NCBI GenBank assembly: GCA_021014325.1
Contig: CM037467.1
Coordinates: 13,913,273 to 13,977,272, forward strand
From: Plazaster borealis
Taxonomy: Eukaryota; Echinodermata; Asteroidea; Forcipulatida; Labidiasteridae
DNA length: 64,000 bases
Reading direction: 5' to 3'
Below, in pieces: positions 10,163 through 21,832 of the stretch (position 1 is the first letter of the stretch; each line of letters opens with the position of its first letter). Both the position numbers and the translations under genes were made by a program. A model generated the notes under the pieces. That model was not told the DNA's origin, made no database searches, and worked only from the letters and a program-made list of their open reading frames with translations.

Positions 10163-11773
10163 GAATCTCAACCTATTGTCGCAAAGCAAAATAGTTTCTT
10201 TGAAAACCGAAACAGGTTTTTTGTATAAATCTACCTTGATACGCAAAAGTGAAGCTGTTTTGTGAAGCCTCTTTGTCTTTGTGGTTGTCTTCCCATGGAG
10301 TAGTTCATAGACCTAGATCCATACAGAGCAGGCTCAAATCTTAAGAAGGTAGAATTAAATTCCTCAGGTTTGTAATCCCAGAGAAGTCTATCAGAAGTTG
10401 GATGCGGTCCCAGTAGAGCGATCCGTCATCCGATAGTCTTTGTATAAAGTTGATATCATTTTAGAAAGTAAAATACGTATTAAGTTGGACCCTGTGTATA
10501 AAAAAAACCTCATATCTGAAATGCTTCGTGGAATGAATGGATTATAGAGGTCTTGTTTCAGTAAAGGGAAGAAGTGAATTTGACTTGAAGGCTTTGTGTA
10601 TCTAAGATGCTACAGTGGGAAAGTCTACTTCTTTGACGGCAGAATCAGATTCATTTTTATGTTACATGTGAAGGTGAACTAATATTCCTAGCTGGGTGAA
10701 GTTTTCTTTGAGTTGTTGGGAAGAATGAGCTAGCTCGACTCATTTTTGGTATCTCAAATTTCAGTTTGTAGATTTCCTAAAACTTATACTTATTCCTTTA
10801 TAATTCTATTTCTTGCTTCTATCTCACATCTAAAAAGACGCCTCTCCAACCATCTCATATTTTCATCTTCAATTTCTCTTAATTTGAAATATATCTTAAT
10901 CTTTCTTAATCTTGTATCTTGAGATCTTACTTTGTCTCGCTTCCCATCCCAGTTTTCTCAATTTTCCCCATCCTTATATTTCTCCCTTTTCCCAATCACT
11001 GTCATCCTTATTACTTCATCTTTTTTCCTCCTGTTTTTTTCTCACATCACATCTTGTCCCTCCTCCCAGTCTTCTTCCATCCATCCTCCTCCAGCTTCTC
11101 CTACCATCTCCATCTCATTCCTCTTACCTCTTCGTCTTCATCACCTGTTTCTCATTGTGAATGACCTCATCCCCAAGTAGATCCATTTGTGGCATTACAC
11201 AAGATATTTAAGCGCCTTACCTAGATACCTAGGCTTCCTGTAAAAGGAAAACTACATGCATTTAGATGTAGCGGCTGTATCTCTAGGGATGTAGTGCACT
11301 GTAAGTTTACCTACGTGCATTCACCTAAGCACTCTTAACAATCAGTTGAATGGTGATTTCTCCTTGCTTAGGCCAGCTTAAAAAAGTCATTTGTTTGTGC
11401 TCCCACTTGACTAGGAAAAGCAGATACAGTCAATTTGTATTTTTATAGTGAGTCTGTCTCAAGATGATGTTCTGAAAAAGGAGATGAATAAATCTCCTTA
11501 ATACAGTGATGAGAAATCTCAGACTTTTATCCAAATTCAGACCTTTTATGTCTGTCTGGTGAAATAAATGGCCGCTATTTTCTTTGGATACAAAGAAATC
11601 CTGCTCTTTGATCTACTTCTCTAGTTGCTGAAGATACTCTCCCAAAACTCATTAATTCTATAGCTCCAGGGGTTACTAAAAGAGGTTACGTCCTAATGTT
11701 TAGATCCGAGTTTTAGTCATTTTTGTCAGCAATGACCCTCACCCTGTTTTGAAGTGATTGATATTAAAATTAT
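10163..11773. other. Spacer with a long pyrimidine-rich tract
   Basis: From about 10800 to 11155 the plus strand is dominated by C and T. Three overlapping frames of about 82 codons are open here only because pyrimidine-only codons contain no stops. No repeat unit or exon seen. Confidence 0.6.
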
Positions 11774-11897
11774 GCTTACCAGAATAAGGTTACCAGCCAA
11801 ACTATCATTCCACATGTACAATCTGTGACTGGTATCCTGCACATTTCTGCTTAGCAGACAATTGTTAAGCAATATTTTCTATGAGATTGGGCCTTGA
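11774..11897. repeat. Fragment of the 'gcttagcaa' MITE family
   Basis: Holds 'ggttaccagcc', 'tctgcttagcaga' and a right end 'gagattgggcc', shared in order with 24015-24206. Diverged. Confidence 0.55.
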
Positions 11898-14800
11898 ACA
11901 TGCTGAAGACATGTGACTCTCCATCAGGTTGCTTGGGGGGGGGGAGGAAGTGGGGACCATGTTGAACTTTTCAAATTGCGTTCTTTTCACCCAAAGTGGG
12001 TTATTACTTGCCCTTCATGCCTCGGTGCTTGCCAGATCACATTCCATAGCACACTTGGACTAAATATACCCCCGGTGGGAGGAGTTGACCTAGTTTACAT
12101 TTGTGTCTCCCGATGCTCCTCTACTCTGGTGTTCCTCTACCCCGACACACACAAACAAACACACACACTGCCGTGTTCTTCGGGCAAATTATATTTGAAG
12201 GGGATGCAGGTTGTGTGAATGCCTTTTCATCTCTTTCGAAAGAAAATTTGATTTGAGATGTTTTTTACCTCGACATATGCTGCACAATTTGGTTGAAAAC
12301 TTTCATTTATTTCCTACCTTTTTAATTTTACAAAAAAAATTGATTCATATTTTTTTATTACTTCGTGACATGTAGGCCTACATGGTATGTGGTATAATTT
12401 TCAAAGCCCCCATCATATATTTTAATATTTTTCATGGCGGTAAATTTAATACAAGACCTTTTCATTTGACGCCAACAAATTATGAATGTTTTACATTGAT
12501 AAAAGAAATTATTGCCTGAAATTACTGCCTGAGGAATAAAGTGTCTTTCTTGTAGTTGTCCAGTATTTGCTGGAATATTTTTCTAGAATTTAAATTTATT
12601 AGGAAGATCAATTTTAATGCATATCTCTGAAACAAATGGAACATGTACTGGACAAAGTGTGACAGAAAGTTTCTCGGAAATCATGATTATACAACCCCGT
12701 TACAAAAACACAAAATGTCTTTCAGAATGCTTTACCCTGTTCCTATTTTGAATTCAAAGATGCCTGAGGTGTTTATTTATATGAGTATGAAATGGATACT
12801 TGCAATTCATCTAATCCAGTCTAGATCCAAATCAATGCTTCTTGCATTTTCTTTTACTGGGCATCCCTTGATTTCGTATTCCTCGCTTTCACATTTGGCT
12901 CTTCCCTCAAGCTGACCTACTCCCTCTTCGCTAACCCTACATTTTTGTGTTTTATCTCCTGGGCATGAAGCCAAATCATCAATTTGCCAGTTTCTTACAC
13001 GCCATCGTAGACATTTTTGTGTAGAGTTTTGTTCGATTTTGTTTTTTTCTCTCCTTCTTTGATGGCGATTCCCTTTGAGTGTTGACCTATCGTTGGCACG
13101 GCAGACAAAAGAACATCTTGGCTCCTTAAACCTATGAAACAAAGTCCATTGAGGATTTTTATTTTTCCCTCAGCAATCACTCTAACTGCTAGGAGAGAAA
13201 AAAAAGAGAACAAATAAAAAAAAAAGCCAAACTAGGTCGTATTGGCCTTCTTTGCCTCTGGTGTTTTCAGTTCAACACTGCCTGACAAGAATATATTTGA
13301 TGCTTTTCTAACGACAATATGATAATTGTATTAGGGGGGAAACTGCGGAGGTAAAAGTGTCAATTTGAAGTGTATGCATGTTGACAAAAAAAAAACCATG
13401 TGTGAATATTTGAATGGAATTGAGGTAACTGTTTGTCGATGCGTGTTTTTGTCTGATTTGTCTGCTGAGGGAAAAAGTAAAGCTGCATCAAATCATTTGC
13501 TTAATGGAAATAACCAATCACAAAAAGTAAACGAGAAAATAGAATTAGCTATTGCAAACTGCTCACCAACCAAACGGACCTACAATATACATGCACAAAA
13601 TAGTTAATGGCCTGACATTAATAACAAACAAACTGTATATATGTATACCACATGGCATTTGGGCTGGTAACCTGTTATTGCTTAGCAAAGTAGTTTTTGC
13701 TTAGCAAGTTTGGCTAGTGCATCAACTGTTTCATCAACTCGCGTTTAAAGATTCTTCCCCTCAAGCTGGAATCTGAACATTATTTATAGACAAACTGAAC
13801 ACTCTGGTTCTTCTGGCGTTCTGAATAGGCTGTTATAAATTCACAATGCAGGATTCGCCCCCATCTGAACCGTACTTAACTTCTGTGAATATTTTACTGG
13901 AAATGTCTGTTTAAATGTCACAGTCTGCGGCTTCTCATTTTTATCCAGTGTAAACTCGTCTGTTTTAAGATCAACTCTGGTCTACATTAAACATTAAACA
14001 GAATGTTTGTTCGGGAAACAGTTTTCCTGGAAGTTGCTTTTTTTATTATTAACTTAGCATTAAATTTGTAAAATGCATAGGATTGCGACTACTGAAACAC
14101 TATCCAATATAAACCTCCATAAAAAAAAAGAAAGAGTGTTAAAGATTTACAGTCGCGGGGAAAAAAGAAAACAGTTAAGCTTGTAATCAAAACTCGCAAA
14201 TTGAACCTCGTCTGACACAAAAGGTGTGCGCCGAATTGGGTCAAATTCCTGTTGCCATGGTTACTGTGTTTCTCACCCGAAAAAGTATACTCCGATATCT
14301 TTCTAGTATATCCCAAGGGACGTGTAAGCAGTAAGCAACCCTAGATAACAATATCACAAGTTATGACCACCCTTTAAACAGAGAAAATAAGAAGGCAGAA
14401 AAAAGAAAATATATATATTTTTTTTTAATCTAACCGTGTCAGTCGGTCCCTGGAGAAAGTGCTTAGAGCTAGCTCCGTGTTTTATCCATACAAGGCTGTT
14501 TGTAGTCAAAGGCAGCGACATGTAATACGACGCCCGACATTTAAAACTCCTAAAACCAAGCCAAACAAATTAAAGATAGGATCCGGTGGTCACAGCCTTT
14601 TACTCATTTGTAATTTATCATTGTAATTCACTGGGCTGGCAGCTACACAGGTGTCGTCTGGTTTTAAATTCACAGCTAAATATCTCATGAATTTAAAATG
14701 TTTGAGAGTAGGTTACAACATTTTGTAATTCTTGGCTAATTGTTTTCTACGAGTAATTGAACATTCAAGCTATCCACCTGTTAATCGCTGAATATGCTTT

Positions 14801-15196
14801 GCCGTTTTGGAGAACTGTGAGATAATTTGTGATAATGTTGTGTCAATTCTAGTGTGGGATTTCTTGATGTAACACTCAAAATCACAAAGTGTAACTTTGA
14901 AAATTGACGGTTACTGCTCTAAAAAATTTGTCCTGGCAAGGGTCCATAACCAAGACTTTTATTTAGTGTGGCTGGCACTCAGGGTGAACTGGATTTTTTT
15001 TTCCCTCCCTAGTTGCAAGACTAGGTTTTTTGTCATGGTATAGATCTGCAAGCCCTTTACAGGTGTTATTAATCAATGTCATATTGACTAGGGTCAACCA
15101 GATGATACAGCTCGGTTGAACTTTGTCAATATTTGTTCGGGATATTCCTCTTTCCTTCTTTGTTTCAACTGAAGCTCTGCTCTGATTTTATCTGAA
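11898..15196. other. AT-rich non-coding stretch
   Basis: A G run lies at 11935-11944 and a short (CA)n tract near 12148-12168. A fragment of the 'gcttagcaa' family is at about 13657-13720. 'gttgccatggttac' at 14251-14264 is one mismatch from an RFX X-box. The frame at 12807-13142 (-) has no recognisable domain or splice sites. Otherwise nothing named. Confidence 0.5.
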
Positions 15197-15760
15197 TAGA
15201 CTGTGCAAGTTTCGCGCATATCGAAAATGAGGAAAAAAAAATCGAACAAAGACTATATTTTTCTATGAAATCAAATATTTTTTTAAAATTATATTTGCAA
15301 AATTCTTTAAAAAGAAATGCCCATAGCAAATTTTAAATTTTTGTTTATCACAAATAATTTGTTCAAATTAACATTGAAACAAAATTGAAACTTGGGACGA
15401 GGATGCTTAATGTTAGAAACCCCATTTGCCAATCATGGCCGAATGTGTGCGTTTATTACATAGGTTTAATGACAACATGTCCGTCAATCGGGCAAAATTC
15501 TAAAATAAAATTACAAGTAAGCGGAAATGGAGTTCAAGTCTTATTCTCAGGTTTTCTTCGTTATTTTGTTGAACTGATTTTACTTTTATATTGTTAATCA
15601 CTAAGTATTACATTCCTCAAAACATTTGTAATTTCCATAGCCATAAACTACATCAAACTAAAATAATTGACAAAACAAAATCTCGCCCACGTAAAACTCC
15701 ATATGGTTGGGACCACAATGGTCCGGGAAGTTCAAACATGTGCGAGACTTGCACAGTCTA
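15197..15760 (+). mobile_element. TAGACTG-family DNA element, long copy A
   Basis: Ends TAGACTGTGCAAGTTTCGCG and, reverse-complemented, TAGACTGTGCAAGTCTCGCA. The outermost TA on each side fits a TA target duplication (Tc1/mariner-type integration), with true ends GACTG...CAGTC. The inside is AT-rich and shows no transposase, so it is non-autonomous. Reverse-complemented it aligns along its length with copy B at 45555-46131 (landmarks 'catcctcgtccca', 'tttgtttcaatgttaatttg', 'gttgtcattaaacct'). The frames at 15385-15932 lie inside or over it and are chance. Confidence 0.88.
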
Positions 15761-16912
15761 TTATCATTGGGAAAAAATTACGTTTTGGGCTAAAAATAGG
15801 TGCACCTTTTTCAAAGAACTTTACATTTTTATTTGCATTTTTTTTCCAGTTTTACCTTGGTTCTTTTCTTTGCTCTTATTTGAACTGGTTATACTACAGC
15901 GATACAATCTTTTTTTAAAGCAGTTATATTGAAAAGTTGTCTAGACCTCTATTTTAATAAGATGATTACTTTAAATTTAGAAATTACCCCATGGACACAC
16001 TGTTATCAAAACAAACAAACCACAAATTTACAAATTTGATTTTTTTCTCCAGGATAAAATTTTGTTTTCACATTAAAGCTTTTAATCAATGACAAGATCA
16101 GTTTGTAAGAATGAAAATTGTTCAAGGTACTCCAGAGTGGTAACAATTTTAAAAAGTTAATTTTTGTTGTATACTCTTGTTTATCTTGCCCTGTGCTACT
16201 TGAAGTGTAGATGTAACAATGAGTGAGTTGGGTAGAGAGCTCCCTCTGTAGTCCAGTTGATGCCAGTCAGTGGTACCCACAGGTCAGAGGATATATTAAT
16301 TGTTGACATAAACTCATGGGTATCAAGGAAACCCGTAGGTGATGCTGCCCTCCCAACAAAGATCGAAACGGAAATTGTCATGAACTTGAGAGCATTGTGA
16401 GAGGCATGCAGAATTCACATGATTAAAAAAACAGGTTGTTGTTGAGATTGATGCTTGCTAAAGATCAAGAGTGTTTGGTCCATGGGGAAGATGTAGAAAT
16501 TGAAAACTTTGAGGTGATTAGATTGATTGGAAGGGGAAAAACTGATAAGGAAAGTTAAATATGTACATCAGAAATTTCAGTTGGTTATTAAAAACATAAA
16601 TATACAGATGTGAGTCTAATATCTTTCTTGACAGTTTGGTAATAACAATAAAGTGTACTCTAAGTTTTTAAGAAAAACCAAATTCAACCTTAAAACTATT
16701 GACTTGCAAAGAAATAAACATAATTTGTGGAATGACCTTCTGTTGTCAGTCAAGTATGCCTCCTTAACATTCTCTTTCAAAGAAATACGGAAAACTCAAT
16801 CCTTACCTGCTATCCAGTAGAATGCTTGATTTCTTTGCAATCTTATAAAGACAGTTGGCACATGTAGGAAGTGGTCTCATGTCAGCACTTTGTAACCTCT
16901 GGGAAAAAGTCA
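15761..16912. other. Spacer without recognised gene
   Basis: AT-rich; a frame at 16196-16381 (-) has no support. Confidence 0.5.
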
Positions 16913-17218
16913 CTTTAGAAAACCTGTATATTCTTCTTGTTGTTCTTCTTCTTGTTCTTCTTGTTGTTCCTCTTGTTGTTCCTCTTGTTGTTGTTCTTGT
17001 TGTTGTTCTTGTTGTTGTTCTTGTTGTTGTTCTTGTTGTTGTTCTTGTTGTTGTTCTTCTTGTTGTTCTTCTTGTTCTTCCTGTTTTTCTTCTTGTTGTT
17101 CTTCTTGTCTGTCTTCCTGTTGTTGTTGTTGTTGTTGTTGTTCTTCTTCTTCTTCTTCTTCTTGTTCGTCTTGTTCGTCTTCTGTACTGTTTTCTAAAAC
17201 ATCCTTTTTGGAGGATAT
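16913..17218 (-). repeat. (CAA/GAA)n compound trinucleotide tract, Q/E coding in one frame
   Basis: The plus strand is built from TTG, TTC and CTT in hexamer- and nonamer-like patterns from about 16930 to 17180, including a pure TTG run. On the minus strand one frame is open for 102 codons between a stop at 17219-17221 and TGA at 16910-16912. It reads as Gln/Glu blocks preceded by a non-repetitive acidic lead (DVLENSTEDEQDEQ). It has no Met and no strong splice acceptor, so it could only be an internal exon. The longest ATG frame across it (16803-17348) gives an Arg/Thr repeat instead. A plain microsatellite is the simpler reading. Confidence 0.75.
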
Positions 17219-17716
17219 TTACTCGGATATTTTTCTTGAGAGCAAAGTTTAATTGAATCCACTTTTCCAAAACAAATACCATCCCCGTTACTATGAACAT
17301 CTTATATTTCACCTTTTTCTTACCATTTCCGTAGAAAGTACAGCTCATCCAGGTTGGGTGTTACAACAATGTTTCAAGTTTTTGTTACCGATGTAAGCTT
17401 TTACATTTTCCTTGAGCCTCCCAGCAAAGTAATTTTCTTGATTCAATAAGAGTCTTGATGGATTCCGATTTTATTGAATTTCTTCACACAATGCAAGTGA
17501 GGCATGTCAACATCTTATTTGTCCAGTTAACAACAAAGTGTCTTGCAAAATGAGAAAAAATATGAGTTGAGAAGTACTTTCTTTCGGGTGTTTTTTTTGT
17601 TTGCTTTGTGACCCCACTTAGTGATCTGAGAAAAAACACATGAAATTTTTGTTTTTCAAAAAAGGAAAACAATTCTTGGAATAAAATTCTTTGGGACGTT
17701 TTCTGTAGGTGCCGCT
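17219..17716. other. Non-coding spacer
   Basis: AT-rich, nothing recognised. Confidence 0.5.
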
Positions 17717-17744
17717 CCCCCCCCCCCCAAAAAAAAAAAATAAA

Positions 17745-17796
<52 letters not shown>
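17717..17796 (+). repeat. Poly-C, poly-A and (AAAT)n tract
   Basis: Twelve C, then about a dozen A, then about twelve AAAT/TAAA units. The poly-A followed by AAAT units could be a retroposon tail on the plus strand. Confidence 0.85.
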
Positions 17797-17950
17797 AGAA
17801 TTTGTAGCCTTACATGACCTTTTTAGATTACATTTATGGTGATGCAGGCCTTCTACTCTGTTCGTATTTTTTAGCCTGTTTTTTTTTCTTAGTAAAAGGT
17901 ACCTCTAAGAGCAAATGTAAATTTGCCTCCATCAGTTAGTCAGTGAAGTA

Positions 17951-18110
17951 TTGTTTGTTTGTTTGTTTGTTTGTTTTTATTCATTTCCACTCAAGTAAAC
18001 AACAAGTCATAAATCAACAGCTTAGAAGAAAATAATACATATTGAGCGGAGGGCCATCTAGAAACACATAGGGCTTGTATCGATGACCCTATGTAGGTGC
18101 CAATGGGAAA
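17951..18110 (-). mobile_element. Retroposon 3' end with (AAAC)n tail
   Basis: A (GTTT)n run at 17951-17977 is followed by 'tcatttccactc' and a segment ending 'gaccctatgtagg'. Read on the minus strand, this is a body followed by an A-rich AAAC tail, as in LINE or SINE 3' ends. Family unknown. Confidence 0.45.
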
Positions 18111-18797
18111 GTGGGTGTATTCATACAAGACTAGAAATGAATGGAATTTTGAATAATGTATTTATTTTGTTGAATGCTCTTCGAAGAAAGCGAAAAGAAA
18201 AACAATGAAAAAGTTACATTGGATGAACATGAAGAACACTGGGCCGACGACCCCCACTCAACCATTGGCATATACAGGGTATCGTTAGAAACAAATTACA
18301 TAAACACACAATAAACCACAAGTATCAAACCTGGTCATGTAAAGAGTCTGTAAATCCTTGGAAATGTTATGGTCTGGAAGTTCAGGGGGCTTCCTCTAAA
18401 ACAAGAGACACATTTTTAAAGGATTTTTTTTTCTTGACTATTGCCCAAAAGAACCACTGAAAATGGCAGCCTGACCCTCGCATATCGTCTGACGTCTTTG
18501 GTAATAAGATCAGTGCAAAGGATTAATTGTACAATACCAGATGCACACATTGTCATCATAGTAGATGAGTCAAGACCAATTAAGCTCGTTAACACACAAA
18601 TGACCTCGTTAGGATTATGTCATCCATGATGCAAACACCTGTGCACAATCTTAGGATTGGATGGATGAAAAATAACATTTATGCACCACTGTTTGTTTTT
18701 TGAATTAGAAAAATGTGAATTGTCAAGACGTTCAAGTAATAAGCGTTGTATATTTTTTTAAATTTCAACTTGATACTGATACAAACATATGCCTACC
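18111..18797. other. Spacer without recognised gene
   Basis: No exon or repeat identified. Confidence 0.45.
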
Positions 18798-19065
18798 CTA
18801 ACCCTTTGCATGCTACCATTCCCTACACACACTATTCCCTGACCGCTGGAATCTTTTTGCACAATCATTCAAATAACACACGGTTGTACTAAAAACTTTT
18901 TTTCTGTGTGAAGGAATTATTTTATTGCAAAATGCAAAATAAGACAAATGTAGGTTATAATACTGGCAACCAGTTAGTTCAAACAGAATTGATTTTGAAT
19001 GCAGAATTTAGAAAATACACACTTCCAAAGCACACCAAAAAGCATCTCCAACACCTTGGACTGTT

Positions 19066-19284
19066 CTACCCTGTTCCCCTCCTTGCATAGGAACGATGCC
19101 ATCGTCGTCGTTGGATTCGGCCCCATTGTGATATATAATATGTGTCCGATATCTGGCCCAATGTCAATAGACATAACCCAAATGAAGCATTATCGTCGCT
19201 ATCGTCTCTCAAAACATCCTCAAACTCCGATTTTCCAGAGTTAGAATCCGCGAAAATTTTCTGGAATGCTGCTGCGGCGTCCAT
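19066..19284 (-). pseudogene. N-terminal remnant of a piggyBac-type transposase
   Basis: From a Met at 19284, inside a longer frame opening at 19320, the peptide begins MDAAAAFQKIFADS, followed by an acidic stretch (SEFEDVLRDDSDD). piggyBac transposases typically open with such an acidic, Ser/Asp-rich N-terminus; the DDD catalytic core and the C-terminal zinc finger are absent. After about residue 40 the reading drifts into Arg-rich sequence without family resemblance, suggesting that the deletion joint lies there. Recognition rests on composition and context, not on a catalytic motif. Confidence 0.5.
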
Positions 19285-19478
19285 TGTTACTGCCTTTTGT
19301 TTTATGGTGATAACAGCCACGGAAAAATTCAGAAATTACAGGATTTTTTCAAGAAAAATTGTCGCGTATTTGTTCGTAACATGGCTTCTATGTATCGAAG
19401 TGTACAAAAAGTACCCGGATGCATGTCAGGGGTCAAAAGAAAGCTTGATTGTATGCAAAACAAATAGCAAGTTGTGTT

Positions 19479-19539
19479 GGGCGCAAATATGTGCCCACAG
19501 CAGTGAGGGAATAAACGTTGCGGGCGCAAATTTGCGCCC
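19479..19539. repeat. Two subterminal GGGCGCAAATTTGCGCCC palindromes
   Basis: 19522-19539 is a perfect 18-bp palindrome; 19479-19496 differs from it at two positions. They sit 19 bp and 62 bp inside the right end of the piggyBac-like element, where transposase-binding repeats are expected. Confidence 0.85.
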
Positions 19540-19809
19540 GTAGCACGCAAAGGGTTAACAGCACAGGTAACATTTGAAAGCAATAAAAGGAAAGGAAATT
19601 AGTGTGGAGATCGAGGTGATCATTTTTACTTCAAAAATGTTTTTGTTAGGGGAGTTTGCGAAGTTCACTGCATCAGCTAAGATGTATGTGAAATTATGTA
19701 TTTAAGGTCTACCGTCTTAAGAGCATCTCTTACTCGTAACCAGCGTCCTTCAGCGATACAAACTTGTCTTGTCTAGTTGTATTTTCCAAACTCATCAACC
19801 AAATGAGTG

Positions 19810-20105
19810 GTGTGTCGTGGCCGAGCGGTTAAGAGCACCAGACTCTGGAGTGTGGGTTCGAGTCCCGGTCGTGGCACTTGTGTCCTTGAGCAAGATACTC
19901 TACCATAATTGCTTTTTCCTTTGGATGGGACATTAAGGTGTAGGGCCTGTGTACTAGCATTGGTAGTGCACGTAAAAAAAAACAGAACTCTTATCGTGGA
20001 AGAGTAGGGGTTAACCCCAGTATTTCTGGTTCACATAACAAGCACCCTTGTTTACATGTCATCTGAGGTCATCAGGAAGTAGAATACTAGGAATAAATTT
20101 GAATT
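19810..20105 (+). mobile_element. tRNA-Leu/Ser-headed SINE
   Basis: The head has box A TGGCCGAGCGGTTAAGAG, typical of Leu/Ser tRNAs, and box B GGTTCGAGTCC. The acceptor ends GTGTCGT and GTGGCAC can pair with wobbles, but the anticodon arm is collapsed and there is no long variable arm, so it is not a working tRNA. The body has 'tgtccttgagcaag', 'accataattgctt' and a subterminal 'ggggttaacccc'. A related body fragment is at 50121-50222. RNA polymerase III transcription is inferred from the boxes. Confidence 0.8.
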
Positions 20106-20932
20106 GTAAGCAAACTTCCAATCGCATAACAAATCTGATCACAGAGCTGTAATTATTCATGAAGCTGATCTCATTTTCTTTGGGAAAGCACACCAATATT
20201 CCATATTCCCCACAGAAAAGTTATATATTCCTCTAATCTATAATTTATGTGGCTGCATTAAATCTAGTTAATTATTGACATCGTTAGTCTTCAATCTTTG
20301 CTCAAAGGCCATTCTAAGATATGTTGAATAAAGAGCGATACATTGTCAGCATCTGTTGACAAAGTTTGTTCAGAAGGACATGTGTAGTATGCAAGGAGTT
20401 GTGTATGCCCCAAGGTGAAGTGAGGATGTTTCATATGCTAGATGTATATAGAGTGGTCATTTCATTTGTAGATTTCTGATCAGTCCGACAGATAGCCATT
20501 ATCTAGAGGACAGACTTACTTTGTGAGGCGCGGCCCGAGCGTTTTTATTGGAGGTTATGTCAGATGAGGATAAATTAAATTAACGTCGCCATAATGGATG
20601 GGAGTCCACCTTCATTGGTCACAGTTAATTCAAACTTAATCGAATTTACCACTAAAGTCAGGCAAACCAGGGCTTTGTATCAATCTGAGAGAGCCATTTG
20701 CAGTCAGTTTACCTCGGTGTATCTGTATTTACTTTGGCTACAGTTTTATTGAACATAATGTAGGGACGTTGTAGTTCAAGTTGCAGAATTTGTATACAGC
20801 TTTAATAGACTTTAAATTTATGATCGAGTCATGTTAGTGGTTACCACATTATGGAGAAAAATGGAGCCAATGTTTCTTTAGTATAAATGACATTGTTAAA
20901 ACCGAGTAACTTACACATTTACATAAAGCAGT
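20106..20932. other. Single-copy-looking spacer
   Basis: Around 20510-20640 is a less AT-rich block ('gaggcgcggcccgagcg') that could be a conserved non-coding element. No exon or repeat seen. Confidence 0.4.
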
Positions 20933-21113
20933 CATGATATTCTTCCTACTTTAGTCTGATTTCCGATTTTTTTTCCCTGGGAAAAATCAGACAAACTGTG
21001 ATTAAATAGCCTGAAGAGTCTATTCCCTACACCGTAATATAAACAAGTAGGTCTGCCCTTGTACTTGAGAAAAATTTGCCTAATTTTTTTCCAAGGACCA
21101 AATACCATGCCTG
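20933..21113. repeat. Dispersed ~180-bp repeat, copy 1
   Basis: Aligns end to end with 43857-44035. Shared landmarks are 'tcttcctac', 'gtctgatttcc', 'tgtgattaaa', 'gcctga', 'cctacacc', 'gtaggtc' and 'ccaaggaccaaata'. Ends 'atgatatt' and 'aataccat' suggest short inverted repeats, so it may be a MITE. Confidence 0.75.
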
Positions 21114-21722
21114 ATAGAGAAAAATGACAAAAAAAGATTCAAGTATTAGCTGCAAAAATTTCCAAAATATTTCCTTTGATTGTGAAATTAGTTTACAATT
21201 TGGGGGATTGTTTTGGTTAGCCTTCAGTCTGGATACAGCACAAAGCTACATTTGAAAGCCCGTTCTCATAACGTCGCTGATTTATTATCTCCATATTGGC
21301 CCGACAATTATCCAGCTGTACTTGCATGTCCCATGTAGTCATGCCTCACAACCCCTAGTGGCAGCTTGTACTAATTAACATTCACAGTGAACAGCATCTC
21401 AATGGGGCTGTGATACAGGGCACGTACTACCGTTACGTTGCCTCACTTTCTCTTTTCCCTCTCTCACCTTCTCTCCATGGAGGAGAAACAGCATTGAGGT
21501 CAGTATTGTGTAAATAAACAGGGCTTTACTCTAGGTGAAGGATGTAACTAGTAAGGGATGATGCATACTAGATACTATATTATTCAGTGGCATTTCAGTT
21601 GAACTTGCTTTGTTTTTCGGTGTCAGCGGTGGGATTAGGTTCTGTTATACAATTTTATTTTATGTGCTTGACACACCTGTTAGTAAATTTACTGACAGCC
21701 ATGAAATCGGTTTTGTTTACTT
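21114..21722. other. Non-coding spacer
   Basis: No gene or repeat recognised. Confidence 0.45.
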
Positions 21723-21832
21723 CTTTGAGACAGCCACTTTGTCAAAGTATTAAGTTATTATTTCTTACCATATCGGACTTTGAGACAGCCACTTTGTCAA
21801 AGTATTAAGTTATTATTTCTTACCATATCGGA
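21723..21832 (+). repeat. Perfect 55-bp tandem duplication
   Basis: Copies at 21723-21777 and 21778-21832 are identical over all 55 bases by inspection, starting 'ctttgagacagcc' and ending 'accatatcgga'. The identity suggests a very recent duplication or an assembly artefact. Confidence 0.95.

Larger units (their letters stand above)
18798..19558 (-). mobile_element. Internally deleted piggyBac-like transposon
   Basis: The ends 'accctttgcatgctac' and, reverse-complemented, 'accctttgcgtgctac' are matching inverted repeats that start CCC next to TTAA on the right (19555-19558) and CTAA, one change, on the left. CCC termini at TTAA are the hallmark of piggyBac. The minus strand carries the start of a transposase-like ORF. 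Just inside the right end lie two 18-bp GGGCGCAAATxTGxGCCC palindromes. At about 760 bp it is far shorter than an autonomous piggyBac (about 2.5 kb), so most of the gene is lost. Confidence 0.75.

Noticed and set aside
10912..11180. Three overlapping ~82-codon frames
   Set aside because: The tract is almost only C and T, so stop codons are rare by composition.
12807..13142. 111-codon basic/acidic protein on the minus strand
   Set aside because: No known domain, no splice signals, and AT-rich ends. A chance frame is more likely.
16803..17348. 181-codon Arg/Thr-rich protein on the minus strand
   Set aside because: It is a translation of a trinucleotide tract; the flanking residues show no domain.
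19810..19880. Functional tRNA-Leu or tRNA-Ser gene
   Set aside because: The anticodon arm is collapsed and the long variable arm is missing; SINE body sequence follows directly.
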